Translations under genes and position numbers: made by a program
NCBI RefSeq assembly: GCF_032917945.1
Contig: NZ_CP136624.1
Location: forward strand, 2,728,001-2,792,000
Length of the DNA stretch: 64,000 bases
Origin: Bradyrhizobium sp. sBnM-33
GTDB taxonomy: Bacteria > Pseudomonadota > Alphaproteobacteria > Rhizobiales > Xanthobacteraceae
Direction of reading: 5' to 3'
Notes under the pieces: generated by a model
The model's input: only the letters and a program-made list of their open reading frames with translations
The model's database searches: none
Told to the model about the DNA's origin: nothing
Part shown: one piece after another, positions 53,771 through 62,819 of the stretch
Layout of the letters: each line of letters begins with the position of its first letter
Numbering within the stretch: position 1 is the stretch's first letter

Positions 53771-55116
53771 CCACATCAGCCACCGATGCGGCGGGAGAGA
53801 GGAATCTGCACGCCGCGCTGTCGTCTCTGAAATCTACAGCAAAGCATATCGACACGCGTGCTGTACGAGGGCGGATCACACGGGCGGTCGGCACCTTGCT
53901 CCATGCCGTCTTGCCAGAGGCGCGTATAGGGGAGCTTTGCCTGTTGCAGGATCCCCGCACCGGATGGTCGCTCGAGGCCGAGGTGATCGGCCTATCGCAA
54001 GATGGGGTATTGCTCACTCCCATTGGTGACATGGCGGGCTTATCCAGCCGAGCAGAAGTGGTCGCGACCGGACGAATGCATGAAGTTCCGGTCGGCCCCG
54101 ATTTGCTTGGCCGGGTGATCGACAGCTTCGGCCGTCCGATCGACGGAAAGGGTCCAATCAACGCCGCTCAAACTCGCCCGCTGCGCGGCAAGGCCCCCAA
54201 CCCCATGACAAGGCGCGGTATCGAGCGAACATTGCCACTCGGCGTCCGTGTCTTGGATGGGCTTCTAACATGTGGCGAGGGGCAGCGGATCGGCATCTAC
54301 GGAGACCCAGGGTGCGGTAAGTCGACGCTCCTGTCGCAGATCGTAAAAGGCGCGGCTGCCGACGCCACCATAGTCGCGTTGATCGGTGAGCGCGGTCGTG
54401 AAGTGCGGGAATTCATCGAGCAGCACCTTGGTGAGGCAGCGCTTCGCCGCACCGTCGTTGTCGTTGAGACCTCCGATCGCTCGGCAATGGAACGAGCGCA
54501 ATGCGCTCACATGGCGACGGCAGTCGCCGAATATTTTCGTGATGAAGGACTTCGCGTCGTCCTGATGATGGACTCATTGACGCGCTTTAGCCGCGCCATG
54601 CGCGAAATTGGCCTTGCGGCAGGAGAGCCGCCGACGCGGCGCGGCTTTCCGCCATCGGTTTTTGCGATGCTTCCTGGCCTGTTGGAGCGTGCCGGCATGG
54701 CCGAGCGCGGCTCGATCACGGCCTTCTATACTGTGCTTGTCGAAGGCGACGGCTCGGGTGATCCAATCGCCGAAGAATCACGAGGCATTCTTGATGGCCA
54801 CGTTGTTCTCTCACGCCTTTTGGCTGCGCGCGAGCATTTTCCAGCTATTGACGTATTGTCAAGCCGCAGCCGCGTGATGAATGCGGTCGTCTCTGTGTCG
54901 CATCGAAAGGCGGCTTCCTTCTTCCGTGATCTGCTCTCCCGCTACGGCGAGGCCGAGTTCTTGGTGAAGGTTGGCGAATATAAACAAGGCAGTGATCCTC
55001 TGACAGACCGGGCAATCAATTCGATCGAGGAGTTGCGGAAATTCCTGCGTCAGGGCGGAGACGAGGCGTCAAGCTTTGAGGAGACGGTCACATGGATGTC
55101 ACGTCTGACCGCGTGA
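53767..55116 (+). CDS. rhcN: RhcN, T3SS export ATPase (SctN)
   Basis: The 449-residue protein has the Walker A motif GDPGCGKST at residues 179-187, GERGREVREF (the catalytic-Glu region near 208-217), Walker B VVLMMDS near 264-270, and the ATPase family signature PPTRRGFPPSVFAMLPGLLE. The carboxy end ELRKFLRQGGDEASSFEETV is normal. It uncouples chaperones from effectors and powers unfolding at the export gate. The start is the ATG in ATGA shared with nolV. Confidence 0.96.
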   Translation: MTTSATDAAGERNLHAALSSLKSTAKHIDTRAVRGRITRAVGTLLHAVLPEARIGELCLLQDPRTGWSLEAEVIGLSQDGVLLTPIGDMAGLSSRAEVVATGRMHEVPVGPDLLGRVIDSFGRPIDGKGPINAAQTRPLRGKAPNPMTRRGIERTLPLGVRVLDGLLTCGEGQRIGIYGDPGCGKSTLLSQIVKGAAADATIVALIGERGREVREFIEQHLGEAALRRTVVVVETSDRSAMERAQCAHMATAVAEYFRDEGLRVVLMMDSLTRFSRAMREIGLAAGEPPTRRGFPPSVFAMLPGLLERAGMAERGSITAFYTVLVEGDGSGDPIAEESRGILDGHVVLSRLLAAREHFPAIDVLSSRSRVMNAVVSVSHRKAASFFRDLLSRYGEAEFLVKVGEYKQGSDPLTDRAINSIEELRKFLRQGGDEASSFEETVTWMSRLTA

Positions 55117-55622
55117 ATCGCGTCCATGCCTCGAAATTGCGGCTAGTGAAGGACATGAGACAGCGGAGCGCCCTTCGTGAGGTGTACAACATGGAGGCCA
55201 AGCGCCGCACCGCGCTTCAAGCGGTGGAACAAGCTGTCCGGGATCTTGCAACGGCCGAGAAAAACCAAGCGGCGCTAGAAGCGGAGCTTTACCGAGAACT
55301 GGCATCTTTTGATTCGCTATCTGTCGAAGAGCTCGATCGTCGCTGTCACATCGTCATTGGACGGCTCAAAACTGAGATCGCAGGAGCACGCCGAACGCTT
55401 GAGGAAGCGCGCGCCGCTCAAGAGCGTGCCGAGACGGCGGTCTTCGATGCGCGGACCACTTTGACCAAGTGCTCGGCGGCGAGTCACAAATGGCAGAAAA
55501 TTGAAGGCGACGTTCAGCGCGCGAGTGATGCCCATTCAGAGGCGGAAGCCGAGATGGAGGCCGATGATGAGGTTTTGCTTCGGTATCGCAGTGGTTCGCG
55601 TACTCACACGGCTAGCTACTGA
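55092..55622 (+). CDS. RhcO, coiled-coil stalk protein (SctO; y4yJ-like)
   Basis: The 176-residue protein is almost entirely helical with long charged heptads (MEAKRRTALQAVEQAVRDLA, TAEKNQAALEAELYRELASF, ARRTLEEARAAQERAETAVF). This is the pattern of SctO/FliJ central-stalk proteins that bind inside the ATPase ring. It overlaps rhcN by 25 bp and occupies the y4yJ position of NGR234. Confidence 0.75.
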   Translation: MDVTSDRVNRVHASKLRLVKDMRQRSALREVYNMEAKRRTALQAVEQAVRDLATAEKNQAALEAELYRELASFDSLSVEELDRRCHIVIGRLKTEIAGARRTLEEARAAQERAETAVFDARTTLTKCSAASHKWQKIEGDVQRASDAHSEAEAEMEADDEVLLRYRSGSRTHTASY

Positions 55623-55627
55623 ATCTG

Positions 55628-56737
55628 ATGGCTTCTTCTATGCTAGGGAAGGCGCCTTGTCTTGTAGACGCGCCTGTGACCATGGCTACGGGTGAACAAT
55701 CGGGATTTAAACCGGCGCTAACCCTGTCCCCTGCGGTCGTCTCTTGGCTCAACGAGATCGCGGCTGCCCGCAAGCCTCTGCAAAGCCGTCTCCGCGATAA
55801 GCCGCTATCCGTACGGATGGAACGGCTGGTCTGGGAGCCGGAGCCGTGTGCCGTATCGATGCTCGACTGCGTTTGGGCCATCGGACATGAAACAATCATC
55901 TTATCGTTGGCCCGTCCGGTTGTAGAAGGGCTGATCGCGACGGTGCAAAGTGAGCTTGGCCTACCTGCCGAGCCCACTCGTTCGCTCCTCGTCGAATTTG
56001 CACTCGATCCGTTGCTCGATCAACTAGAGGGTCTGACACAACAGAAGTTGCAGCTGATCTGTTTGAGCGAAGCAACGGCTCGGGGTCCTTATCTGGAGCT
56101 CGAAATCACCTACCGCCCATTCAAGGGAAAAGCGCGCCTGCTCCTGTTCTCACCTCTCGATGGGTCAGTTCCACCCGCGTTTCGGGCGTTAGGCGGACTG
56201 CTCAGGCAGCTGCCGCGAGAGGCACGCCAGCTTCCCCCAGAATTGCCTGTCATCGTTAAGGGAGAGATCGGTTCGCTCCGTGCGACGGTTGCGCTGCTAG
56301 GGAAAGCAAATGCAGGAGACGCTCTATTGCCGGACGTAATACCCTTGGCCCGTGGCCAAGCCATCCTCAACGCGGGAACCTTATGGGCTCCGGCACATGT
56401 TGCAGAGGATCGCTTGATCGTGCGAGGGGCATTCCGCCTCCAACCACATCCCCTGGAGTGTGCACATATGATGACTCAATCCGAAAAACCCCGGCCGCCC
56501 TCTGAAAGTGATCTCGACAACATCGAGATTACTCTTGTTTTCGAATGCGGCCGCTGGACTGTCGCACTCGGAGCCTTGAGGGATATCAGCGAGGGACATG
56601 TGTTCGAACTTGGCCGGCCGCTCGACGGACCGGTTGATATCCTTGCTAACGGCCGCCGCATAGGCCGCGGGGACATCGTAAGCATCGGCGGGGAGCTTGG
56701 CGTCAGGTTGCGGGGCAGGTTGGCCGTCAATGACTGA
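55628..56737 (+). CDS. rhcQ: RhcQ, sorting-platform (C-ring) protein (SctQ)
   Basis: The 369-residue protein ends in a SpoA domain (NIEITLVFECGRWTVALGAL, FELGRPLDGPVDILANGRRI, GRGDIVSIGGELGVRLRGRL), the hallmark of SctQ/FliN. The amino-terminal part has the looser YscQ-type region (PLSVRMERLVWEPEPCAVSM). It forms pods below the export gate that select effectors. It overlaps rhcR by eight bases. Confidence 0.92.
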   Translation: MASSMLGKAPCLVDAPVTMATGEQSGFKPALTLSPAVVSWLNEIAAARKPLQSRLRDKPLSVRMERLVWEPEPCAVSMLDCVWAIGHETIILSLARPVVEGLIATVQSELGLPAEPTRSLLVEFALDPLLDQLEGLTQQKLQLICLSEATARGPYLELEITYRPFKGKARLLLFSPLDGSVPPAFRALGGLLRQLPREARQLPPELPVIVKGEIGSLRATVALLGKANAGDALLPDVIPLARGQAILNAGTLWAPAHVAEDRLIVRGAFRLQPHPLECAHMMTQSEKPRPPSESDLDNIEITLVFECGRWTVALGALRDISEGHVFELGRPLDGPVDILANGRRIGRGDIVSIGGELGVRLRGRLAVND

Positions 56738-57395
56738 CATTCAACCGGGAATTCTTGGACTCCTTGCGCTCACGGCCGGCCTTGGCCTGCTGGCGTTCCT
56801 AGTCGTAACAAGCACAGCGTTCATAAAGGTGTCCGTCGTGCTCTTCCTCGTTCGCAACGCGCTCGGGACTCAATCTATCCCACCGAACCTCGTTCTATAT
56901 GGCGCGGCGCTGATCCTGACAGTTTTCATTAGCGCGCCAGTGATTGAACAGACCTATAATCGCCTTTCTGCGCCACAACTCCGCTACCAAACGGTCGATG
57001 ATTGGCTGAGCGCCGCAAAGGAGGCGCAGGAGCCGCTGCGCGGGCATCTGAAGAAGTTCACCGCTGACGAGCAGCGCCGCTTCTTCTTGGCTTCAACCGA
57101 ACAGGTCTGGCCCGAGGACATGCGCGGCAACGTGAGCGCCGATGACCTGGTCATTCTGGTGCCATCTTTCCTAATTTCAGAACTCAAGCGTGGCTTCGAA
57201 ATTGGTTTTCTTCTCTATCTGCCCTTTATCACCATCGATCTGATTGTAACGACCATCTTGATGGCCATGGGTATGTCGATGGTTTCGCCAACGGTGATAT
57301 CCGTGCCGTTTAAGCTGTTTCTATTCGTCTCAATCGACGGCTGGTCGCGGCTCATGCACGGGCTGGTGCTCAGCTACACAACACCGGGAGGCTGA
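56730..57395 (+). CDS. rhcR: RhcR, export gate protein (SctR/FliP)
   Basis: The 221-residue membrane protein starts MTDIQPGILGLLALTAGLGL and carries the family motifs STAFIKVSVVLFLVRNALGT, SFLISELKRGFEIGFLLYLP and VTTILMAMGMSMVSP. Four spans are visible. SctR5-SctS4-SctT1 form the entry portal. The ATG at 56730 overlaps the rhcQ stop; an upstream GTG-type start would extend into rhcQ. Confidence 0.95.
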   Translation: MTDIQPGILGLLALTAGLGLLAFLVVTSTAFIKVSVVLFLVRNALGTQSIPPNLVLYGAALILTVFISAPVIEQTYNRLSAPQLRYQTVDDWLSAAKEAQEPLRGHLKKFTADEQRRFFLASTEQVWPEDMRGNVSADDLVILVPSFLISELKRGFEIGFLLYLPFITIDLIVTTILMAMGMSMVSPTVISVPFKLFLFVSIDGWSRLMHGLVLSYTTPGG

Positions 57396-57397
57396 GC

Positions 57398-57682
57398 ATG
57401 GATGAGGCGAGTATTCTCACTCATATGAGCCGGTCACTTGTGATCTTCATGATCTGGGTTCTGCCACCGCTTATCGCGGCGGTCGTTGTCGGCTTGGTCG
57501 TCGGCATCATCCAGGCGGCAACGCAGCTTCAGGATCAAACTTTGCCACTGACTGTGAAGCTTCTTGTCGTTGTCGCGGTGATCGCTTTGTTCTCTCCAGT
57601 GCTCAGCGCCGCGCTGATCAAGGAAGCAGAGCAGGTATTTACCGACTTTCCCGCACTCACAGCAAGTATTAGCCGACGTTAG
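57398..57682 (+). CDS. rhcS: RhcS, export gate protein (SctS/FliQ)
   Basis: The 94-residue protein has two membrane spans (LVIFMIWVLPPLIAAVVVGL; VKLLVVVAVIALFSPVLSAA) with VVGIIQAATQLQDQTLPLTV between them, as in SctS. It begins 2 bp after the rhcR stop. Confidence 0.95.
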   Translation: MDEASILTHMSRSLVIFMIWVLPPLIAAVVVGLVVGIIQAATQLQDQTLPLTVKLLVVVAVIALFSPVLSAALIKEAEQVFTDFPALTASISRR

Positions 57683-58504
57683 ATGAACGTCCCCTCATTC
57701 ACCGAGACGCAAACTCTGATCCAGGAGGCGATCGAACTCGTGCTCGCAGCCGGGCTCGCGGCAGCCCGCGCCCTTGGCATTATGTTGGTCCTTCCCGTGT
57801 TTACGCTGCCGCGCATTAGGGGGCTGATCCGCGGCTGCGTGACCTTTGCGATGGGACTGCCATGCCTGTTGCAGATCAGGCACGGCTTGCAGTCGCTGGA
57901 TGAGGGCTCACGACTGATCAGTCTCACGCTGCTCGGTTTGAAGGAGGTGTTCGTCGGCCTGCTCATCGGCTTTTTGCTCAGTATTCCGTTATGGAGCATC
58001 CAGGCAGTGGGTGAGATCATCGATACCCAAAGGGGGATTACGAACCCTGTTGCTTCCGATGATCCAGCCACGCGTGGCCAGGCTTCGGCGACGGCGGTTT
58101 TACTCGGTACCACTGCGATTTCGATTTTCGTTCTAGCCGGGGGATTGGAGAATATGATTAGGGGCCTTTATGGCAGCTATTTGATCTGGCCCGTGTATCG
58201 GCTGATGCCTAGCTTGACCGTGCAAGGCGCGATGGCATTTCTGGGGCTTCTCGGTCACATCATGTATACGGCGCTACTGGTCTCTGGCCCCGTGTTGGCA
58301 TTCCTGCTGCTACTCGATGTATCGGTCATGATACTCGGGCGGTTTGCGCCGCAACTCAAACTGAACGATGTCTCTCCCACCATGAAGAATCTGGCGTATG
58401 GGATAATCATGGTAAGTTACGCCACCTTCCTCGTCGAATATATGGGATCGGAGATCAGTCAGTCCAACACCGTGCTCGAGTTGTTCAAGAACCTCCTTAA
58501 ATGA
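57683..58504 (+). CDS. rhcT: RhcT, export gate protein (SctT/FliR)
   Basis: The 273-residue membrane protein has six or so spans (VLAAGLAAARALGIMLVLPV, GLKEVFVGLLIGFLLSIPLW and others) and the GEIIDTQRG motif of SctT/FliR. It immediately follows rhcS and overlaps rhcU by four bases (ATGA). Confidence 0.95.
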   Translation: MNVPSFTETQTLIQEAIELVLAAGLAAARALGIMLVLPVFTLPRIRGLIRGCVTFAMGLPCLLQIRHGLQSLDEGSRLISLTLLGLKEVFVGLLIGFLLSIPLWSIQAVGEIIDTQRGITNPVASDDPATRGQASATAVLLGTTAISIFVLAGGLENMIRGLYGSYLIWPVYRLMPSLTVQGAMAFLGLLGHIMYTALLVSGPVLAFLLLLDVSVMILGRFAPQLKLNDVSPTMKNLAYGIIMVSYATFLVEYMGSEISQSNTVLELFKNLLK

Positions 58505-59538
58505 GTGGCTCGAGCGAAGAGAAGAAGCTCCCCCCCACTCCCAAGAAGCTAAAAGATGCGCGCAAGAAAGGGCAGAGTCCGCGCAGCACCGATTTGGTCA
58601 GCGCAGTCAGTGTTTGCGCCGGTTTCGGCTGCCTCTGGTTAAGAGCGGGCCTCATTGAGACCAAGTGGTATGAAACGGTACGGCTAATCGACAAACTGCA
58701 GGGGCAGCCGTTCACAAGCGCGGTCCAGCAGGCGCTGGGCGGCTTGATCGAACTGTTTCTTGCGGCCGTTGGTCCATTCCTCGGGGCCGGTGTTGCCGCT
58801 GGTATTCTAGCGGGAGTCCTGGCCAACGGTGGATTAAACGTCTCTTTCGAGTCCTTAAAGCCGAAATTCGAGAAATTGGATCCCATGAAGGGGCTCAAGC
58901 GGATTGCGTCTAAGCGGTCGCTCATTGAACTCTCGAAGTCGCTTCTTAAGGTGTGCGTTCTCGGCGCAAGCTTGCTATTCACGGTTATCGCAAGTTGGAA
59001 GGCGCTGGTATACTTGCCAACCTGCGGTAGGGGATGTCTCAACTTCGTGTTCACTGAGATCAAATTGCTGACCGAAATTGCTGCCGGTGCTTTTCTGATC
59101 GCCGGATTGGCCGATCTTCTTATCCAGCGCTGGTTGTTTTTACAGGACATGCGCATGACGGAGACCGAGGCCAAACGCGAGTCCAAAGAACAGCAGGGCA
59201 ATCCGCAGGTCAAACGAGAACACCGTCGCCTTCGTCAGGAGACGGCGAACGAGCCTCCGCTTGGCGTGCATCGCGCTACATTGATAGTGACAGGACAAGC
59301 GATCTTGATTGGGCTTCGCTACATTCGTGGCGAGACCGGCGTGCCGATCGTGGTTTGCCGTGGTGAGGGCGAACTTGCCTCACGACTGCTTTCTGAGGCG
59401 CAGTCGCTGCGCCTCAGCATTGTCCAGGATCCAGCCTTGGCGCGGCAGCTCATCCGGAATGCCAGGCTGGGCAACGTCGTTCCTGGGAAGTGCTTTGAAG
59501 GAGTTGCGAGAGCGCTCTATTCCGCCGGGCTGGTCTAG
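58501..59538 (+). CDS. rhcU: RhcU, export switch protein (SctU) lacking the NPTH motif
   Basis: The 345-residue protein starts MSGSSEEKKLPPTPKKLKDA, the usual SctU/FlhB opening, followed by four membrane spans (for example FLGAGVAAGILAGVLANGGL). The cytoplasmic linker EAKRESKEQQGNPQVKREHR and ANEPPLGVHRATLIV are typical. The self-cleavage site NPTH, expected right after ATLIVT, is replaced by GQAIL at residues 265-269, followed by IGLRYIRGETGVPIVV. In SctU proteins, cleavage between Asn and Pro lets the export apparatus switch substrate. Without it, RhcU probably stays uncleaved. The frame is otherwise intact. Confidence 0.93.
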   Translation: MSGSSEEKKLPPTPKKLKDARKKGQSPRSTDLVSAVSVCAGFGCLWLRAGLIETKWYETVRLIDKLQGQPFTSAVQQALGGLIELFLAAVGPFLGAGVAAGILAGVLANGGLNVSFESLKPKFEKLDPMKGLKRIASKRSLIELSKSLLKVCVLGASLLFTVIASWKALVYLPTCGRGCLNFVFTEIKLLTEIAAGAFLIAGLADLLIQRWLFLQDMRMTETEAKRESKEQQGNPQVKREHRRLRQETANEPPLGVHRATLIVTGQAILIGLRYIRGETGVPIVVCRGEGELASRLLSEAQSLRLSIVQDPALARQLIRNARLGNVVPGKCFEGVARALYSAGLV

Positions 59539-59577
59539 ACATTGCTTATGGCAGCAATGATTGCGCCATCCGGCGCG

Positions 59578-60243
59578 CTATCGAGGCGACTGTATATCCC
59601 TCGTCGCCGTTGACCCGGCTTCTGGCGAGGACCTGTTGCCAATTCCATCTTCCAAGTCGCTCTTGTTGCGTCGCCCCATGGACCCATATGTGGCAACAGG
59701 AGTGGCGGCACGATCACCTTTTGTTGCCATAACAGCTCTATTGTCCAGCAGGTCGCTCGGATCGTTGACCATGACGCCCAGATTGTTACGGGTTGAGCAG
59801 CCTAGCGTCTGGTCGAACGAATTATCGTTAACCGAAGGACCAATGATCGAAAGGGACGGACATACGGGAGGACGTGCTTCATAGACAATGGCCTCGATTC
59901 GCACCGCGAAGCCGACAGGCCGGTCGATGCCAGGGCCGAACAGGCGGACGTTGTAAGGCGCGACGCCCATTGCGCGGGCCTCGCTGGCTACCTGCGCGGC
60001 GAGCCGGGGCGAGCCGGTGATATCGAGATGGAGCGCATCAAACCGACCGCGACTGGCGCCGGCAATGAAATCCCTCAGTCGATACCGCTCGAGGCCACGA
60101 AGGCTCTGCAGCACCAAGACACTGTTCTGCTGCTGCACCATGCTTGGTTGTTCAGCCGGCCCCGTGTTGATCAGAGCAGTGCTTGTGCAGCCGCCTAGGC
60201 TCGCCATCAGAACGAACAGATGGGGCAGGGCTCGTAAAGTCAT
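59578..60243 (-). CDS. y4xK-like lipoprotein of CpaD type
   Basis: The 221-residue product starts MTLRALPHLFVLMASLGGCT, a lipoprotein signal with GGC lipobox. It contains YRLRDFIAGASRGRFDALHL, ARAMGVAPYNVRLFG and GCSTRNNLGVMVNDPSDLLD, the motifs of CpaD proteins of tight-adherence pili. It is the last gene of the ttsI-rhcC2 operon and corresponds to y4xK of NGR234. A role as a secretin-assembly lipoprotein is inferred. It converges on rhcU with 39 bp between stops. Confidence 0.75.
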   Translation of the reverse strand: MTLRALPHLFVLMASLGGCTSTALINTGPAEQPSMVQQQNSVLVLQSLRGLERYRLRDFIAGASRGRFDALHLDITGSPRLAAQVASEARAMGVAPYNVRLFGPGIDRPVGFAVRIEAIVYEARPPVCPSLSIIGPSVNDNSFDQTLGCSTRNNLGVMVNDPSDLLDNRAVMATKGDRAATPVATYGSMGRRNKSDLEDGIGNRSSPEAGSTATRDIQSPR

Positions 60244-60253
60244 TCGACGATCC

Positions 60254-61732
60254 TCATTCGATAATAAAGCCGGCGCCGCCTGTCGCGCCTGGTACACTGG
60301 TGCGCGGAGCGTCGCGGCCTCGCGGCGGGCTTGCCAACGTGTTCGTCAAGGCGCGCCCCATATCTGAGGGCGGTCCGATGCGGTCGGCGGGGGCGCTCAT
60401 CCGGTTCGGGTTCGATGCTGGCCGCACGATGTAAGGCGTGACAATAATAACGAGCTCCGTCTCCTGCTTCTGAAAGGACGAAGAGCGAAACAGTGCACCG
60501 AGAATGGGCAGGTCGCCTAACCAAGGAAAAGTACTGATATCCGTGCTGAAGTTACGCCTGATTAGCCCGCCTATTACGAAGCTTTGTCCGCTCCCAAGCT
60601 CGATAACGGTCTCCGCACGCCTCGTAGAGAGGGCAGGCACGGCCATACCGTTCACTTTGACCTCACCTACTTTCGAAATCTCGCTGACCTCAGGTTTCAC
60701 GCGGACATTGATTTGATTGTTGTTAAGAACAGTCGGGACGAAGTCGAGGCTCACTCCATAGTGACGAAATTCGATCGAAACCTGTCGGTTGTCCTGCATG
60801 ACCGGAATTGGAAATTCGCCGCCCGCCAGGAAGCGCGCGGACTCACCGGACATTGCGGTGAGATTCGGTTCAGCCAGTACGGAAGCGAGGTGCTCGCTGG
60901 CGAGCGCGTCGAGAACAGCGCCGACGTTGATACTACCGGCGCTGAAGCCGATACCTGCCTTGCCGCCGCCGCTAGCCGTGCCGGAACCAGCACCTTTGCC
61001 GCTGCTAAAGAAAAAAGTGCCATTCTGACCCAAAGCGGAGAGGTTGATGCCGAGCTCCTTCATGGCGCTGCGTGAGACCTCCGCTACGCGAACGCTCAGA
61101 TTGACCTGTAACGATCCGGCGACCTGAATTTTATTGAAGACCAGCGCACCCGGACCGAGAAACTGCTCTGTGACCCTCACGGCAGTGGCGACGACATCGG
61201 CATTGGGAGCCGTACCGTTAAGGATCGCGCCGCGGGGGGTATAGCTGACTTGGATCGGATAGTCGCCGACCTGGGCCTTCAGCATGGCACGCAGATCCTC
61301 GATCGGGTCCTTGACGATAACACGAAACTCGGCGAGAGCTTCCCCATTGTCGTTCAAAGCGAACAGGCTGGTCCGTCCTGACTTCTTGCCAAAGACGAAG
61401 ATGGTCGTGTTCGATGGCGCTTGATAATCCGCGATCGTCGGGTCGGCAACAAAGATGCTCGCCGCCGGCCCGGGCAGATGAATTGTCTTGCCGAGCGAGG
61501 AGGAAAGGACCAGCGTCCCATTGATGCTGCTAGGAGCCGCGCGCGGCGGCCCCCCTCTAGCGTCCCGCGTCGTCTGAGCTGCGGAAGTTAGTGGCGATAG
61601 CAAAGCGACCGCGCACAGGAGGTGGGAAAGAGAAGGACAAACGGCAGACCACAGGGCGCTAGCGACGATCGAGCGTCGATCGCTGCCACCCTCATTATCA
61701 AGAGCGATCTTCAAGGTAGTCTTTGCTTTCAA
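60254..61732 (-). CDS. rhcC2: RhcC2, outer-membrane secretin half (CpaC-like)
   Basis: The 492-residue protein has a signal peptide (to about residue 51), a BON-like domain (PIQVSYTPRGAILNGTAPNA, DVVATAVRVTEQFLGPG) and the secretin core (VNLSVRVAEVSRSAMKELGI, LASEHLASVLAEPNLTAMSG). It ends with the conserved VIGGLIRRNFSTDISTFPWL and LPILGALFRSSSFQKQETEL. It supplies the outer-membrane channel to the split secretin; RhcC1 is encoded 9 kb away. The arrangement with CpaD-like y4xK and the pilus-type signature suggest a CpaC ancestry. It begins 10 bp after ttsI. Confidence 0.88.
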   Translation of the reverse strand: MKAKTTLKIALDNEGGSDRRSIVASALWSAVCPSLSHLLCAVALLSPLTSAAQTTRDARGGPPRAAPSSINGTLVLSSSLGKTIHLPGPAASIFVADPTIADYQAPSNTTIFVFGKKSGRTSLFALNDNGEALAEFRVIVKDPIEDLRAMLKAQVGDYPIQVSYTPRGAILNGTAPNADVVATAVRVTEQFLGPGALVFNKIQVAGSLQVNLSVRVAEVSRSAMKELGINLSALGQNGTFFFSSGKGAGSGTASGGGKAGIGFSAGSINVGAVLDALASEHLASVLAEPNLTAMSGESARFLAGGEFPIPVMQDNRQVSIEFRHYGVSLDFVPTVLNNNQINVRVKPEVSEISKVGEVKVNGMAVPALSTRRAETVIELGSGQSFVIGGLIRRNFSTDISTFPWLGDLPILGALFRSSSFQKQETELVIIVTPYIVRPASNPNRMSAPADRIGPPSDMGRALTNTLASPPRGRDAPRTSVPGATGGAGFIIE

Positions 61733-61742
61733 GTTCGATCGA

Positions 61743-62432
61743 CTACGCGGCCGATGCCGCGCTGTTCAATTCAAGGATATAGCCGACGCCGCGTGCGGTT
61801 GTGATCCGTAGCGTCGCACCAGACTGATTCAAATGACCGCGCAAGCGATAGATTGCGACTTCAAGTGCATTGGTAGAGACCTCGTTGTCAAACGCATAGA
61901 GGCTATCCTCCAGCGACGCGCGTGGCACGGCGCGGCCTGCGCGGCTGAGCAGATGCTCAAGAATGCACACTTCGCGGCGTGCAATCTTTAGCGGCCGACC
62001 ACCAACTGAAACTTGCCGGGCGATCGGATCGAATTTTAGATTGCCAAACACAACGACGGGGGCTGTCATTTGCGTTGATCGCCTCAGAATGGCTCGCATC
62101 CGAGCGATGAGTTCATCAGTAGACACGGGCTTGGGCAGAAAATCGTCTGCACCACCATTGAAAATGGCGATCCGCCTATCGAGATCATTGCGGCTGCTCA
62201 TCACCATGGCAGGCATCAAATGTCCGTCGCGTCTCAACCGCTTCAGCCAGTCCAGGCCGTTTCCATCCGGTAGGGCCAACTCGAGCAGGAGAACGTCGTA
62301 CTTGGCGTAGTCGAGAGCGGTCGCCGCCTCATCCAGCGTGCCCGCCACATCAACGGCGAAACCGCAATCCGAGAGCGCTCCTTGCACAGCGCGCGCAAGG
62401 TCCGCATCATGATCAACCAGTAGCGTTCGCAT
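61743..62432 (-). CDS. ttsI: TtsI, transcriptional activator of the T3SS
   Basis: The 229-residue product has an OmpR-type receiver (MRTLLVDHDADLARAV, KYDVLLLELALPDGNG, Lys at FLPKPVSTDE) and a winged-helix DNA-binding domain (RREVCILEHLLSRAGRAVPR, EVAIYRLRGHLNQSGATLRI). The phosphoacceptor Asp is replaced by Glu-51, as in other TtsI proteins, which are thought to act without phosphorylation. It binds tts boxes. The ATG follows AGAGG. It is first in the operon with rhcC2 and y4xK. Confidence 0.95.
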   Translation of the reverse strand: MRTLLVDHDADLARAVQGALSDCGFAVDVAGTLDEAATALDYAKYDVLLLELALPDGNGLDWLKRLRRDGHLMPAMVMSSRNDLDRRIAIFNGGADDFLPKPVSTDELIARMRAILRRSTQMTAPVVVFGNLKFDPIARQVSVGGRPLKIARREVCILEHLLSRAGRAVPRASLEDSLYAFDNEVSTNALEVAIYRLRGHLNQSGATLRITTARGVGYILELNSAASAA

Positions 62433-62433
62433 T

Positions 62434-62819
62434 TCATTGCCTCTTCATGCCAAAACTACCAAGCAGATCACCGTCGACCATGAAGTCGGGCGAAATTGAG
62501 TTCTCCAGCTTCAACGTAAACGTCGGGAGTCGGTACCGACTAAGAAGAGCAATGTTGCCAACGGCCAACATCGCTCCGCCCATTGAGAGCCGATTAGCAA
62601 TTTCGGCCGTTTGCTGTGGATCGCATGCGTCCTTGACAGTCACCGTGGTCTTGATGTCGGGAACTAGGTCAGAATTAGTCAGAGCATTGAGCGCTGTGGC
62701 AGGACCCTCGTGCATCTTCGCGCCAATCTCGGCAGTGCTTCCGGTCATCGGCTCGGCGAGCGCATTGCCAGCACGCGCAATCGAAACCAAAGCACAAGAG
62801 AGAATGGCTGGATTGGCAT
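62434..62819 (-). pseudogene. LivK-like periplasmic binding protein, N-terminal remnant
   Basis: From an ATG at 62819 (MPIQPFSLVL) a one-base shift leads to RAGNALAEPMTGSTAEIGAK, MHEGPATALNAL and KDACDPQQTAEIANRLSMGG. These are motifs of the branched-chain amino-acid binding protein (usual GPMTGS.A..G..M..G and DDACDPKQAVAVANK). Only the first ~120 of some 370 residues remain. The frame then passes into unrelated sequence ending 2 bp before ttsI. The remnant occupies the place where a ttsI promoter should be. Confidence 0.55.
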
